Positions 34,701-43,984 of a stretch of DNA of 61,532 nucleotides are shown piece by piece. The position numbers and the translations under genes were made by a program. The DNA is from DATAXP01 sp036272935 (GTDB taxonomy: Bacteria; Planctomycetota; Planctomycetia; Pirellulales; PNKZ01). The notes beneath the pieces are model-generated. The model was not told where the DNA came from. It did not search any database and was given only the letters and a program-made list of their open reading frames with translations. Location: assembly GCA_036272935.1 (NCBI GenBank), contig DATAXP010000119.1, positions 1-61,532 on the forward strand, read 5' to 3'. Positions within the stretch are counted from its first letter, which is position 1; each line of letters opens with the position of its first letter.

Positions 34701-34712
34701 TGACACAAAGCG
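34701..34712 (+). promoter_or_regulatory. TGACACAAAGCG motif shared with the 28276 site
   Basis: This 12-base element differs at one position from TGACACAAGGCG at 28276-28287. Both lie upstream of EPS genes on the plus strand. A weak -24/-12-like sequence follows at 34720-34734 (TGGCGA, five bases, TCGC). Confidence 0.35.
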
Positions 34713-34926
34713 TATCGGTTGGCGAAGCTTTCGCGTCGGCGGACGTGCGCCACCCTCGCCGCCGCCATCGCGAGTGACGGTTTGTCGCATCTTGTGCTAC
34801 CGCTTGACGCTACGCATACTTCGACTTTATAAGGCGAACGTAGTGCGAACGCCGCCGTCCGGAGCTAGCATTGACCACATCGCTCGCTTGTTTCGTCGTC
34901 GCACGCTCCGAATCGGCCGGCTTGGC

Positions 34927-37581
34927 ATGACGGCGCATCACTCCATCACCACACGTGACGCGCCCGCCGTCGGCCAACGATGTCGCATCGAAGGGGTGCA
35001 TCAGCTCTTCGAAGCGCAGGTCGAGCGCACGCCGCATGCGGTCGCGGTCGAGTTCGAAAACGAGCGCTGGACCTACCAGGAGCTCAACGCCCTGGCGAAC
35101 CGCCTGGCTCGGCGGCTGCGGGCGAAGAACGTCGGGCGAGGGTCGATCGTCGGCGTGCATCTCGAACGCTCGGCCCACCTGGTTACGGCGGTGCTGGGTG
35201 TCTTGAAAGCGGGGGCCGCCTATCTGCCGCTCGACCCGTTTTATCCCAGTGCCCGGTTGCGATTCATGCTGCAAGATTCCGCGGCGACGACGGTCATCAC
35301 CGAGCCGGTGCTGGCCGAGGGGCTCTCGGGCTACGATGGCCAGTTCGTCTCGCCCAGCGAGGTTGACGATGAAGACGATCACAATCTCGATACGGCCGGT
35401 GCCGGCGATGACCTCGCCTATCTGATTTACACCTCCGGTTCGACCGGCAAGCCGAAGGGGGTGGACATCGAGCATCATTCGGTGGTCAATTTCCTCGGGT
35501 CGATGCGGCGCGAACCGGGGCTTGCGGCTGGCGACGTGTTGGCGGCGGTTACCAGCCTGTCGTTCGATATCCACGTGCTGGAGCTGTATCTGCCGTTGAT
35601 CGTCGGCGCGCGCCTGGTGGTGGTTCCGCGTGAAGTTTCTGTCGACGGCATTCAACTACGGAATCTGCTGGCGCGCGTAGGGGCCACGGTCATGCAGGCT
35701 ACTCCCGCCACCTGGCGACTGTTGCTCTCGGCCGGTTGGCCCGCCGAGCAGCGGCTGCGTCGAGCGCTGTGCGGCGGCGAGGCAATGCCGCGCAAGCTCG
35801 CCGAACAACTGCTCGAACGTTGCGACGAGCTTTGGAATATGTACGGCCCGACCGAGACCACCGTGTGGTCAACCGTGCATCGGGTCGAGCCCGGCTCGGG
35901 CTCGGTGCCGATCGGCCGCCCGATCGACAACACAACAGTCTACGTGCTCGACGACACGCGGCAGCCGGTCGCGGCGGGGGAGGCAGGCGAGTTGTATATC
36001 GGCGGTGACGGCCTGGCGCGCGGCTACTGGGGACGATCGGAGCTTACGGCCGAGCGTTTCCTGCCCAACCCGTTCACCGGCGGCGATGCCAAGATGTACC
36101 GCACCGGCGACCTGGTGCGCCGGCTCCCCAGCGGCGTGCTGGATTGTCTGGGGCGCATCGACCACCAGGTGAAGATCCGCGGTTATCGCATCGAGTTGGA
36201 AGAGATCGAAGCGGTGCTCGCGCAGCATCCTGCCGTCCGGGCCGCGGTGGTTCACGCCCGCGATCACGAAAACGGTGAGAAACAGTTGATCGCCTACCTG
36301 GTGCCAAGCGAACATCCGGGGCCGGCGCCGCGCGAGCTGATCAGGCTGCTGCAGGCAAAGCTGCCGAGCTACATGGTTCCGGCCGGCTTCGTGACGCTCG
36401 ACGAGTTTCCGCTGACGCCCAACGGCAAGGTCGACCGCAACGCGCTTCCCGCCCCGCAGCACCGTCCCGAGCTGCGAGCCGCGCCGACCGAGCCAGCCAG
36501 CGAAACCGAGCGGCGGCTGCGCATGATTTGGGAAGACGTGCTCGGTGTGCGGCCGATCGGCGTCGAGGACGAGTTCGTCGAGATCGGCGGCGACTCGATG
36601 TCGGCAATGCAGGTGCTGCTGCGCGTCGAGGGCGACTTTCAACGCTCATTCTTCGCGTCGCTGTTGGCGCCCGAGACAACTATCCGTCGGCTGGCTGCCA
36701 TGCTCGACGGCACGGCCAATGCGCAGCGCACGTCGTCGCTGGTGCTGGTGCGTCAAGGCTCGGCGCCGCCACTGTATTTTTTGCCGGGATTGGGAGGCCT
36801 GCCCGACGATGTCGACGAGCTGGCCCCACAGTTCCCCGCGGAACAAACCGTCTACGCGCTGCGTGCTCCCGGGTTGGATGGTGAGCTCGAACACGAAAAC
36901 CATATCGAGCGGTTGGCCGCGCGCCACCTCGCCGATATCGCGGCGCATCAGCCGCGTGGGCCGTATTATCTCGCTGGTTGGTCGTTTGGTGCGCTCGTGG
37001 CCTTCGAGATGGCTTGCCAACTGCAAGGCGCCGGCGAACAGGTGGCGTACTTGGGCCTGGTCGACGAGGTTGCTCCGCACGCCTACAGCGGACTGCCTCC
37101 GCTCGGCGAATCGTTGGTGATGCTCCGGCGGGCGGTCGCGCAACTGGTGCGGCGCTGGTTGCCTGGTCGCGGTGAGGGGGCCCGTGAGGAAGCGATGGCG
37201 CGTCCCTCGGCCTGGGTCCGCATCCGCCGACTGTTGGGCTATCCGGTGCCGAATGTGATTGACCAGGACACGTTGTTCAACCACTTGCCGATGGCGGTGC
37301 GGCACGTGATCGCCGCCCACATCGATGCCGACGCCACTTACGCGCCGGGACGTTTGCGTGGACGTGTGTTTGTGTATCGAACGTCCGAGAGCTGGGTCGG
37401 ATTGCGTCCCGACAAGATCGACCGCGGCTGGAAACAGTACGTCGTCGGCGACGTCTCGGTGCGGCACATGCCCGGCACCCACTTCACGTTGCACCGCAAT
37501 CCTCATGCTCCGGCGCTGGCCCAAGCGATGGCCGCCGACATCGAGGCGGCCCGCGCGGCTACTGCACCACGACCGGGCTAG
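34927..37581 (+). CDS. Stand-alone NRPS module: adenylation, carrier and thioesterase domains
   Basis: The protein has about 884 residues from ATG 34927; GTG 34774 would add 51 non-conserved residues. The adenylation domain has YTSGSTGKPKG (A3), NMYGPTETT (A5), YRTGDLVRR (A7), GRIDHQVKIRGYRIELEEIE (A8) and NGKVDRN (A10). The binding-pocket code reads D-I-L-Q-L-G-M-V-W-K, close to codes I know for glycine. A carrier domain follows with GGDSM, Ser at about 557. A type I thioesterase has GWSFG (Ser about 686), LVDE and a C-terminal GTHFTLH. There is no condensation domain. It may load glycine and release it onto an acceptor such as an EPS hydroxyl. Confidence 0.88.
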   Translation: MTAHHSITTRDAPAVGQRCRIEGVHQLFEAQVERTPHAVAVEFENERWTYQELNALANRLARRLRAKNVGRGSIVGVHLERSAHLVTAVLGVLKAGAAYLPLDPFYPSARLRFMLQDSAATTVITEPVLAEGLSGYDGQFVSPSEVDDEDDHNLDTAGAGDDLAYLIYTSGSTGKPKGVDIEHHSVVNFLGSMRREPGLAAGDVLAAVTSLSFDIHVLELYLPLIVGARLVVVPREVSVDGIQLRNLLARVGATVMQATPATWRLLLSAGWPAEQRLRRALCGGEAMPRKLAEQLLERCDELWNMYGPTETTVWSTVHRVEPGSGSVPIGRPIDNTTVYVLDDTRQPVAAGEAGELYIGGDGLARGYWGRSELTAERFLPNPFTGGDAKMYRTGDLVRRLPSGVLDCLGRIDHQVKIRGYRIELEEIEAVLAQHPAVRAAVVHARDHENGEKQLIAYLVPSEHPGPAPRELIRLLQAKLPSYMVPAGFVTLDEFPLTPNGKVDRNALPAPQHRPELRAAPTEPASETERRLRMIWEDVLGVRPIGVEDEFVEIGGDSMSAMQVLLRVEGDFQRSFFASLLAPETTIRRLAAMLDGTANAQRTSSLVLVRQGSAPPLYFLPGLGGLPDDVDELAPQFPAEQTVYALRAPGLDGELEHENHIERLAARHLADIAAHQPRGPYYLAGWSFGALVAFEMACQLQGAGEQVAYLGLVDEVAPHAYSGLPPLGESLVMLRRAVAQLVRRWLPGRGEGAREEAMARPSAWVRIRRLLGYPVPNVIDQDTLFNHLPMAVRHVIAAHIDADATYAPGRLRGRVFVYRTSESWVGLRPDKIDRGWKQYVVGDVSVRHMPGTHFTLHRNPHAPALAQAMAADIEAARAATAPRPG

Positions 37582-38635
37582 GCGTCAAGTAACCCTTGGG
37601 GAAGCGGTTGATCGTTTGGACGGTCGACGCACCTAGCAGCGTGAAACCGAATATCCGCTCGGCCGGCGACAGCAGCTTGCCCAATGCCGTATCGAGCGCG
37701 ACACAGCTATCCTGCTGCACGAACAGCCGATCGCCCGGCATGATCTGGTAGTTCGTGGTCGTCGAGGCGCCGCGCGTGATTGCTATCCAGTTCACCGGCA
37801 GAATTTCGCAACCGGCGTCGTTCGGCGCCGGTCGCGCGATCCAGATTTTCTTGCTCGACACTTGCGACAGGCCGTTGATGTGGGCGATCGCGTCGAGCAC
37901 GGTTTCGTTGCCGGTTACCGGCATGCGGGTCACGGCGTCGCCGAAGCCGGCACCTTCGGTGATCACGTAGTACACCTTGCTGTTGTAGCCGACCACGTCG
38001 ACGGCCACTTCCGGCTGTTGCAAGAACTGCGACAAGTGCGCTTCGATCCGCACCCGCGCTTCGTCGATCGTCGCTCCGGTGACGTACACGTTGCCATACG
38101 TGCCGAGGTTCACCGTACCGTCGGGCCCCACCAGGTGTTCACCCGCCACCTGCTGCTTGGACGCCGATTGGATGATGCTCACCGACACCGTCGGGGCCCG
38201 CAGGATTTGCCTCAGATGGGTTTCGATCGCCTGCTGCGCTTCCTCGGGCGTCATCCCCGTGATTGCCACCGAACGGTACGACGGGCCCAGGTTCACGGTT
38301 CCGTCCGCCGCCACCACGTACGGACCGTTGATCGGCTCATCGGGCAAGGTCGAGGTGGCCTGGATCAAGAGCACGTCCATCGGCACGATCCGCACCACGC
38401 CACGCGACACGATCCGCACCGCGTCGATCAACAGCACATCGGGCGGTTCGATGCGATAGTCGGGCAAACTCGCTTTCGCCAGTTCGCGCGGCACGTTCGG
38501 TGGTGGCGGAGGAGGCTGCTGCCTCCGTCGTGCGAATCTCGGCAGGGCAAACGACTGGCAGCCGGCCACGGTCGCGCACAGCAACAGCGCTGCCGCCAAA
38601 CGAGCTGAACGAACAAGTCCGTTGGAGCACGCCAT
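37559..38635 (-). CDS. Polysaccharide export (OPX/Wza-like) lipoprotein
   Basis: The 358-residue outer-membrane lipoprotein should form the EPS export channel with the Wzz-like protein. The signal peptide ends in the lipobox VAGC. A Pro-rich linker leads to a poly_export domain with DGTVNLGPSYRSVAITGMTPEEA. A second, SLBB-like unit has DGTVNLGTYGNVYVTGATIDEA, and another beta-grasp segment begins KVYYVITEGAGFGD. The planctomycete-type duplicated start (PDVLLIDAVRI, then MDVLLIQATS) is present. ATG 38635 follows GGAAAG. The 3' end overlaps the NRPS-like gene by 23 bases. Confidence 0.9.
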   Translation of the reverse strand: MACSNGLVRSARLAAALLLCATVAGCQSFALPRFARRRQQPPPPPPNVPRELAKASLPDYRIEPPDVLLIDAVRIVSRGVVRIVPMDVLLIQATSTLPDEPINGPYVVAADGTVNLGPSYRSVAITGMTPEEAQQAIETHLRQILRAPTVSVSIIQSASKQQVAGEHLVGPDGTVNLGTYGNVYVTGATIDEARVRIEAHLSQFLQQPEVAVDVVGYNSKVYYVITEGAGFGDAVTRMPVTGNETVLDAIAHINGLSQVSSKKIWIARPAPNDAGCEILPVNWIAITRGASTTTNYQIMPGDRLFVQQDSCVALDTALGKLLSPAERIFGFTLLGASTVQTINRFPKGYLTPSPVVVQ

Positions 38636-38962
38636 AGGTTCTTTCCGACTCCGCACACCCAGCAGCGCTGGCAAATGCAACTCGGTCGCGAGCTCGAGCG
38701 CGACGACTTCGCTGTCCGCTGTTCAAACTCGGCAAGGCCGTCAGCATCGCTTGATTGCCGAGAACGCTTGCAGTCGGCATTTTGGCATTCCTCGGCACCG
38801 ACAGCACGGCAGCATCGGCATAAAGCGGATAGCTGGACCGCGGCGCCATGCTTGGTTGTTGCGACGCGCATAGGCGGCACTGCCGGCACCCTTGCGCAAA
38901 CCGGCAAAGTTTGCCATCGCGCAGACCGCGGCGACCACGGCGACGAGAACGAAGCCGTCAGG
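38636..38962. other. Intergenic region between OPX gene and scpA
   Basis: These 327 bases contain no ORF with protein-like sequence on either strand and no clear -24/-12 site for the OPX gene. A promoter for the OPX gene is expected here. Confidence 0.4.
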
Positions 38963-39697
38963 CTACGTCGATTCCGCGACCGCCTCGCCCGAAGGTAGCA
39001 GCCAAATCTCGCCGAACAACGTGCGTTGCTCGGCGCTGATGGCGTGGTCGCGGATCAATTCGAGGATCGCCAGCACGATGCCCACCAGCGTCGACTTGTG
39101 CATGCCCGGCTGGAACAAATCGCCCAGCGGCACGGGCTTCCCCGGGGCGAGCCGCTCGCGGATACGCGCGGTGAACACGTGCAGTGGCGTGTCGTCGTAC
39201 ACGATGCTTGCGCTGGGGGCCGCCTCGTGGCTGCGCATGATCGTGCCGAAGACACTGACCAGGTCCCACAGCTCGACATCGCGCAGCGGCTGCTGAGCAG
39301 GGTCAATTTCGCTCGGCGCAGCGTCGCCCACCAGCCGCGGAAAACGTTGCTGCCAGGCTCGACCGCGCTCTTCGAGCCGGCTGCCAGCGTCCTTGAACCG
39401 CTTGTACTCGATCAGTTGCTGCACTAGCTCGCGGCGCGGATCGTCGACGGCAGCCTCTTCCTCTTCGCTATGAGGCAGGATCATCCGCGACTTGATCTCA
39501 GCCAGCGTGCTGGCCATCTCGATGAACTCGCCCACCGCGTTGATGTCCAACTCCTCGAGCACCGCCAGATGCGCCAGGAACTGTTCGGCAACCAGGGCGA
39601 TCGGCAGATCCTGAATGTCGACCTCGTGCTTCCGCACCAGGTACAACAGCAAATCCAACGGGCCACGGTACACATCGAGCGCGACGCGAAAGGTCAT
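38963..39697 (-). CDS. scpA: Segregation and condensation protein A
   Basis: The 244-residue kleisin subunit links SMC heads and helps compact and segregate the chromosome. The family opening is visible (YRGPLDLLLYLVRKHEVDIQDLP), followed by FIEMASTLAEIKSRMILP and a C-terminal winged-helix part (STLVGIVLAILELIRD). Length is normal. scpB is not in the window. It probably marks the return to housekeeping DNA after the EPS locus. Confidence 0.93.
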   Translation of the reverse strand: MTFRVALDVYRGPLDLLLYLVRKHEVDIQDLPIALVAEQFLAHLAVLEELDINAVGEFIEMASTLAEIKSRMILPHSEEEEAAVDDPRRELVQQLIEYKRFKDAGSRLEERGRAWQQRFPRLVGDAAPSEIDPAQQPLRDVELWDLVSVFGTIMRSHEAAPSASIVYDDTPLHVFTARIRERLAPGKPVPLGDLFQPGMHKSTLVGIVLAILELIRDHAISAEQRTLFGEIWLLPSGEAVAEST

Positions 39698-39973
39698 GGC
39701 CCGATTGTATCTGATCGCCAGACCCCCGGCCTCGTCTTCAGATACTCGACGGAACCGGAATACAGATCCGTGACGACCTCCTGCTTATGGTCGGTTTGAT
39801 TTTCGAACCTGATCTTTTTTTGCTTCCCACAGCCTCCTGATCCGGGCCATCGTAAGCACCTTTACAACGAGCCGCTGGCGACGACGGCTGAACCCTGCCC
39901 GAGCCGACTGGAGCACTGCCTAATAGCCGAACGAAGGTACCGCAACAATCCTGTGGACCGTTGGTTCAGGCAA

Positions 39974-41467
39974 TCACTTGTAGTCGGCGCCTGTCAGGCT
40001 ATGGAGCACGGATTGCTGCCAGCGCGAGAGCAAGCCTTGAAGTTTTTCGGCGTCGGCAGGCTGCTCGGCGATCAGGTTCGACTTCTCGGCCGGATCGACT
40101 TCGAGATCGAACAGCTCTCGCTTGGTCGCGCCGGTCGTTTGCTCGTGGATGACGAGCTTGAGTCGACCATCGATCACCGCCCGCGGGCCTCGATAGTCGT
40201 CGTCGGATAGCGATGCTTGGCGGTAGTTGGTGAAGTCGCGCGTTGCCTTGCCTCCCATGAGCTTGACCAGCGGCGTCGTCCCCTTTTGCAGCTCAGGATC
40301 GATCCAAGGTTCGAGCTTTTCGTGCCGCAGATGGCCGATGTCGTATTCCCAGAAGCACAGCGGTTCGGGCCGTTCGGCGATCTGACCGGCGAGCACCGGC
40401 GTCAGATCGATGCCGTCGAGTGGACGGTCAGGCAGTGGTTGACTAACTACGGCGCAGAGCGTCGGCAGCAGGTCGCTGGTGCAAGCGCGGAAATTGGTCG
40501 TGCGCGGTTCGGGAACGCGTGCCGGCCATTCGATGAGCCCCGGGACCAGAATGCCCCCTTCGTAAACTTGTCCCTTGGCGCCGCGATGCGGGAAGCCGAG
40601 CGCGGCGTCGGGCGAGGTGCCGTTGTCGCCGCAATAGAAGAGCAACGTATTCTCGCGGAGCTGTTGCGTAGCGAGATGTTTGCGCAAGATGCCGATGGCC
40701 CGATCCATCGCGGTGATCTCGGCATAGCGTTCGCGCAAGACCTCGCCTTGCGGTCGCTTCGTGGGCCCGCCGGTTTCGTTCGACGTGAGGCTCACCTTCT
40801 TCGTGTACTTCGCTGGTAGATCGTCATAGAGCGCCAGGTCGGCGGGCAAACCGCTGTACGGTTCGTGCGGCGAGCCGAACCAAATGACACTCAGAAATGG
40901 CTTGCCCTCTTGGCGGGCGCGATCGATGAATTGCATCGCCTCGCGAACGATGATCTCGGAACTCTCGCCGATAAACTTCTCGGGCGGTGCGCCGTTGTGA
41001 GAAAGCGATGGATTCAGCTCGAAGAAATTGTCGTGCGATACCCATTCATCGAATCCCATCGCGCCAGGATTGACGGGCGAACCGGCCTTCACCGCGCCGA
41101 CGTGCCATTTGCCGAAGTGGCCGCAGCGATAGCCGGCCTGGCGGGCGATGTGAGCGATGGTGATCTCTTGCGGTCGCAGCGACCATCCCGGCGCGAAAGT
41201 GCCCATCCGGTTGGGATGGCGTCCGGTGAGAAAGCTGGCACGCGTTGGCGAGCAACTTGGGTGTGCGGCGTAAAAGCAATCGAACCGTAACCCCGTCGCC
41301 GCGATTTCATCCAGCACCGGCGTTTTGACGTACGGATGGCCGTGATAGCCGGTTTCTTCCCAGCCGTGATCGTCGCCCATCATCAGAATGATGTTCGGTG
41401 GCGCCGCCAGAGCCGAACCGGCTAATAACAAGACGCTGACTAAGAGTGCCGATGACGCACGATGCAT
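39974..41467 (-). CDS. Secreted sulfatase (FGly-dependent)
   Basis: The 497-residue exported enzyme has a signal peptide (LLVSVLLLAGSALA). It should hydrolyse sulfate esters, probably of polysaccharides. The signature PSCSPTRASFLTGRHP contains CxPxR, whose Cys is converted to formylglycine by a maturase encoded elsewhere. Metal ligands are seen in ILMMGDDHGW and in CGDNGTSPD. KWHVGA supplies the usual Lys and His. The catalytic part ends with the family's ELFDLEVDPAEKSNL. Planctomycetes carry many such genes, and the substrate cannot be named. Confidence 0.92.
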   Translation of the reverse strand: MHRASSALLVSVLLLAGSALAAPPNIILMMGDDHGWEETGYHGHPYVKTPVLDEIAATGLRFDCFYAAHPSCSPTRASFLTGRHPNRMGTFAPGWSLRPQEITIAHIARQAGYRCGHFGKWHVGAVKAGSPVNPGAMGFDEWVSHDNFFELNPSLSHNGAPPEKFIGESSEIIVREAMQFIDRARQEGKPFLSVIWFGSPHEPYSGLPADLALYDDLPAKYTKKVSLTSNETGGPTKRPQGEVLRERYAEITAMDRAIGILRKHLATQQLRENTLLFYCGDNGTSPDAALGFPHRGAKGQVYEGGILVPGLIEWPARVPEPRTTNFRACTSDLLPTLCAVVSQPLPDRPLDGIDLTPVLAGQIAERPEPLCFWEYDIGHLRHEKLEPWIDPELQKGTTPLVKLMGGKATRDFTNYRQASLSDDDYRGPRAVIDGRLKLVIHEQTTGATKRELFDLEVDPAEKSNLIAEQPADAEKLQGLLSRWQQSVLHSLTGADYK

Positions 41468-41717
41468 GGGGCTGCTTTCCCGGCGGTGCCGAATCTTGGT
41501 GTGAGCACAGGTGAGTGCCGCACATTATCGCATCGCTGCGCGGAAAATGAACCCGCCCGATCAGGGACAAGGTCGCGCATTCAAGGAGACGCAATGCGAC
41601 GGTGAACAGCCGGGATGCACGGGCAGCTGACAACCGGAGTTGAAGACCGTGCTCGGGCACGGTGGCGATGCGCAGACAGGCATGTCCGAAGAGATCACGG
41701 TCGAAGCGTGCCCGAGC

Positions 41718-43412
41718 TTACTGATTCGCCGGAGGCATTGGGGGAGCCATCGCCGGAGCTGCCATCGCGGGGGCCATTGGCGGGGCCAAGTCCGCTGGCG
41801 GCATGTTCGCCGGCGGCATGTTTGCTGGCGGCAACGGCTCGACCGCAGCGGGCGGAGGCAGGGGTTCGGTCGGAAACGGAAGGAGCTCGGGCATACCGGG
41901 TCCCGGCGGAAGCACCGGTTGTCCGGGGCTGACTTGCCAGCCGCCGCCGAGCGCTTGGTAGGCATTGACGATGGCCGAGAGTTGCTCGTTCTTGGTGTCG
42001 ATCAACACCCGGCGAGCGTCGAACAAATCGCGCTGGGCGAAGAGCACGTCGATGTATTCGATGCGGGCGTTCTGGAACAGATTGCTGGCAACTTCGACCG
42101 AGGTCTCCAACGCCGTCACTTGCTGCCGCTTGATCGCGATGCTGATGCTGTAGTTCTGCACCTTGTTCACGCGATTGACTACTTCGGTAAAGGCATTGAG
42201 GATGACTCGCTGGTATTCGTAAAGGGCCTGCAACTGGCGGGCATTGGCGTTCATAAAATCGGCCTGGATCGCGCGCTTGTTGACCAACGGCGCGACCAGG
42301 TCGCCGGCGACGTTATAGATCAACGATTCCGGCGTTATGAACAGATATTTGGGATTGAAAGCCTCCCAGCCGACACCGGCGGAGATGATCGGCTTGGGAA
42401 AGAAGTTGGCCCGGGCGACGCGGATATCGAGCCCGGCGGCTTCCAGCTCGCGCTCGGCCTGACGGATGTCGGGGCGGTTTTGAAGTAGCTGAGCGGGGAG
42501 TCCGACGGCAATCGCGTGCAGTTGCAGATTGAGGAAACCCGCCGACACACGCTCGACAGGCTGCGGGTAGCGGCCGCAAAGGAAATTGATGCGGTTTTCG
42601 GTTTCGATGATGTCCTGGTAAATGATCAGCTTTTCGCTTTGGTTCTTGCGCACTTCGGCGATGAAACGCTGGACAGCCAGCTCGGTGCCACGAGCGGCGA
42701 TCTTGCGGGCCTGGGCGATCTCGAGGCTTTGCTCTTGCAGCCTGATGATCAAATCCAGGTTCTCAAGCCGTTTGTCGAGCGACATTAGCCGGTAATAGTT
42801 CTCGGCAATCTCCGCGACCAGGCGGGTCAGGGTGTAGTTTCGACCGTCGGTGGTGCCGAGGTAGCGCAGCCGCTGCGCGTCGCGGGCGTTGCGCAACTGT
42901 CGCCAGATGTCGATTTGCCAGGAGACATCGGCGGCGACCATGAAATCCGGGTACGGCGAGGGAAAAGGACCGCCCTGGGGAGTGATATCTTGTAGGTTGT
43001 CGGCCCCTTCGATCGTGTTGGCGCTGTATTTAGTCAGCGACGCGCCAGCCCCGAGGCTGACAAACGGCAGGTATGCACCCATCCGCCGCCAAATCTCGTT
43101 GTTGGCGATCGCGATGTCCTCGTTGAGGATCTTCAGTTGCTGGTTGCCAACCAATGCCTGGTTGATCAAGCTCGCGAGCGTCGGGTCGTTGAAAAACTCG
43201 GTTGTCGAGAGCTCGCCGGTGTTTTCCGCCGGCGCCGTTCCATTGAAGTTCTGCGGCAGATTGTAGTTTTGGGGTTCGCTGTTGCCTGGCGACGGCGGGC
43301 GGAGCTTGGGAATCATACAGCCCGACAGAACCAGCACGAAACTGCAAGCGAGCGCCGTGACGAGCGCGCTTGACTTGTCCTTCGTATTCGACGATCTCAC
43401 TAAGGGCATCAT
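41718..43412 (-). CDS. TolC-family outer-membrane efflux lipoprotein (NodT/OprM type)
   Basis: The 564-residue protein has a lipobox signal (VLVLSGC) and two outer-membrane efflux repeats with long helices. Typical segments are ATVASLINQALVGNQQLKIL-like packing (TLASLINQALVGNQQL), RPDIRQAERELEAAGLDIRVARA and LYEYQRVILNAFTEVVNRVN. It should form the exit duct of the RND pump encoded upstream. Unusually, the C-terminus carries about 65 residues rich in Pro, Ala and Met, with repeated MPPAN and AMAPP units. A 572-base gap separates it from the pump gene, so it may have its own promoter. Confidence 0.9.
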   Translation of the reverse strand: MMPLVRSSNTKDKSSALVTALACSFVLVLSGCMIPKLRPPSPGNSEPQNYNLPQNFNGTAPAENTGELSTTEFFNDPTLASLINQALVGNQQLKILNEDIAIANNEIWRRMGAYLPFVSLGAGASLTKYSANTIEGADNLQDITPQGGPFPSPYPDFMVAADVSWQIDIWRQLRNARDAQRLRYLGTTDGRNYTLTRLVAEIAENYYRLMSLDKRLENLDLIIRLQEQSLEIAQARKIAARGTELAVQRFIAEVRKNQSEKLIIYQDIIETENRINFLCGRYPQPVERVSAGFLNLQLHAIAVGLPAQLLQNRPDIRQAERELEAAGLDIRVARANFFPKPIISAGVGWEAFNPKYLFITPESLIYNVAGDLVAPLVNKRAIQADFMNANARQLQALYEYQRVILNAFTEVVNRVNKVQNYSISIAIKRQQVTALETSVEVASNLFQNARIEYIDVLFAQRDLFDARRVLIDTKNEQLSAIVNAYQALGGGWQVSPGQPVLPPGPGMPELLPFPTEPLPPPAAVEPLPPANMPPANMPPADLAPPMAPAMAAPAMAPPMPPANQ

Positions 43413-43984
43413 CCGTGTTGTCCTTGATGAGCTTACACTTGTCGGCCATCTGCTCAGGTTGCCCGGGCCGAGCCCGTGCCCGCCTGGAAAGCTGGTTTAA
43501 CATCCCAAAACATTGGGGCTAAACCGAACCAACTTCGCTGCACCAAGCCGTCCTTCTTGTCTGCAGCATCGCACGCGAGCCTGTTGCTCTCGCAACAACT
43601 GCGCTAACCCTCATTTTCATCGTCGGCCGCAGTGGGGTGGCGGCGGTAAAAAGTGAAGAGTCGTTACAAATTAACATTGGTGCCGTGCGCGATGCGCGCA
43701 AACCCCAGCTAGCAGATGGTATTCGGGCAGACGAGGCAGGATGCGGCGTTCGACAGCGCGCTAGCACACTTTCAATTCGCGCTTGGCAACACGCAATGCG
43801 CCATATCGAGTGAAGCCACCAACGGTGCTGCTAGCGGAATGTGTGCTCCGGTCGGAGCAGCGGGGAGAGAACTCTACAAATGAGGGGAACCATATTTTGA
43901 GACGACGCACGCTCCGACGACGAAATGCGCAGAACCGCGCTGCATCATCGCGACTGAACCACGCGGCTTTCATCATCGCCGTAG
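43413..43984. other. Gap between pump and outer-membrane factor genes
   Basis: No convincing gene was found. Base composition is more AT-rich than the neighbourhood (for example 43640-43680). ORFs of 71-83 codons exist on both strands but look like translated non-coding DNA. The region may be a leftover of the insertion or rearrangement that separated the two genes. Confidence 0.4.

Noticed and set aside
34919..34935. TTGGCATGACGGCGC similar to the 28388 promoter
   Set aside because: The spacing to GC is one base short, and it overlaps the likely start codon of the NRPS-like gene.
7863..38635. Exosortase / PEP-CTERM system expected with a PrsR-like regulator and EPS genes
   Set aside because: No exosortase-like membrane protein and no PEP-CTERM tail was found on any protein in the window, including the adhesin and the frameshifted 60347 gene.
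38337..38907. ORFs of 159-170 codons on the minus strand across the start of the OPX gene
   Set aside because: They overlap the conserved OPX frame and have Arg/Cys-rich shadow composition.
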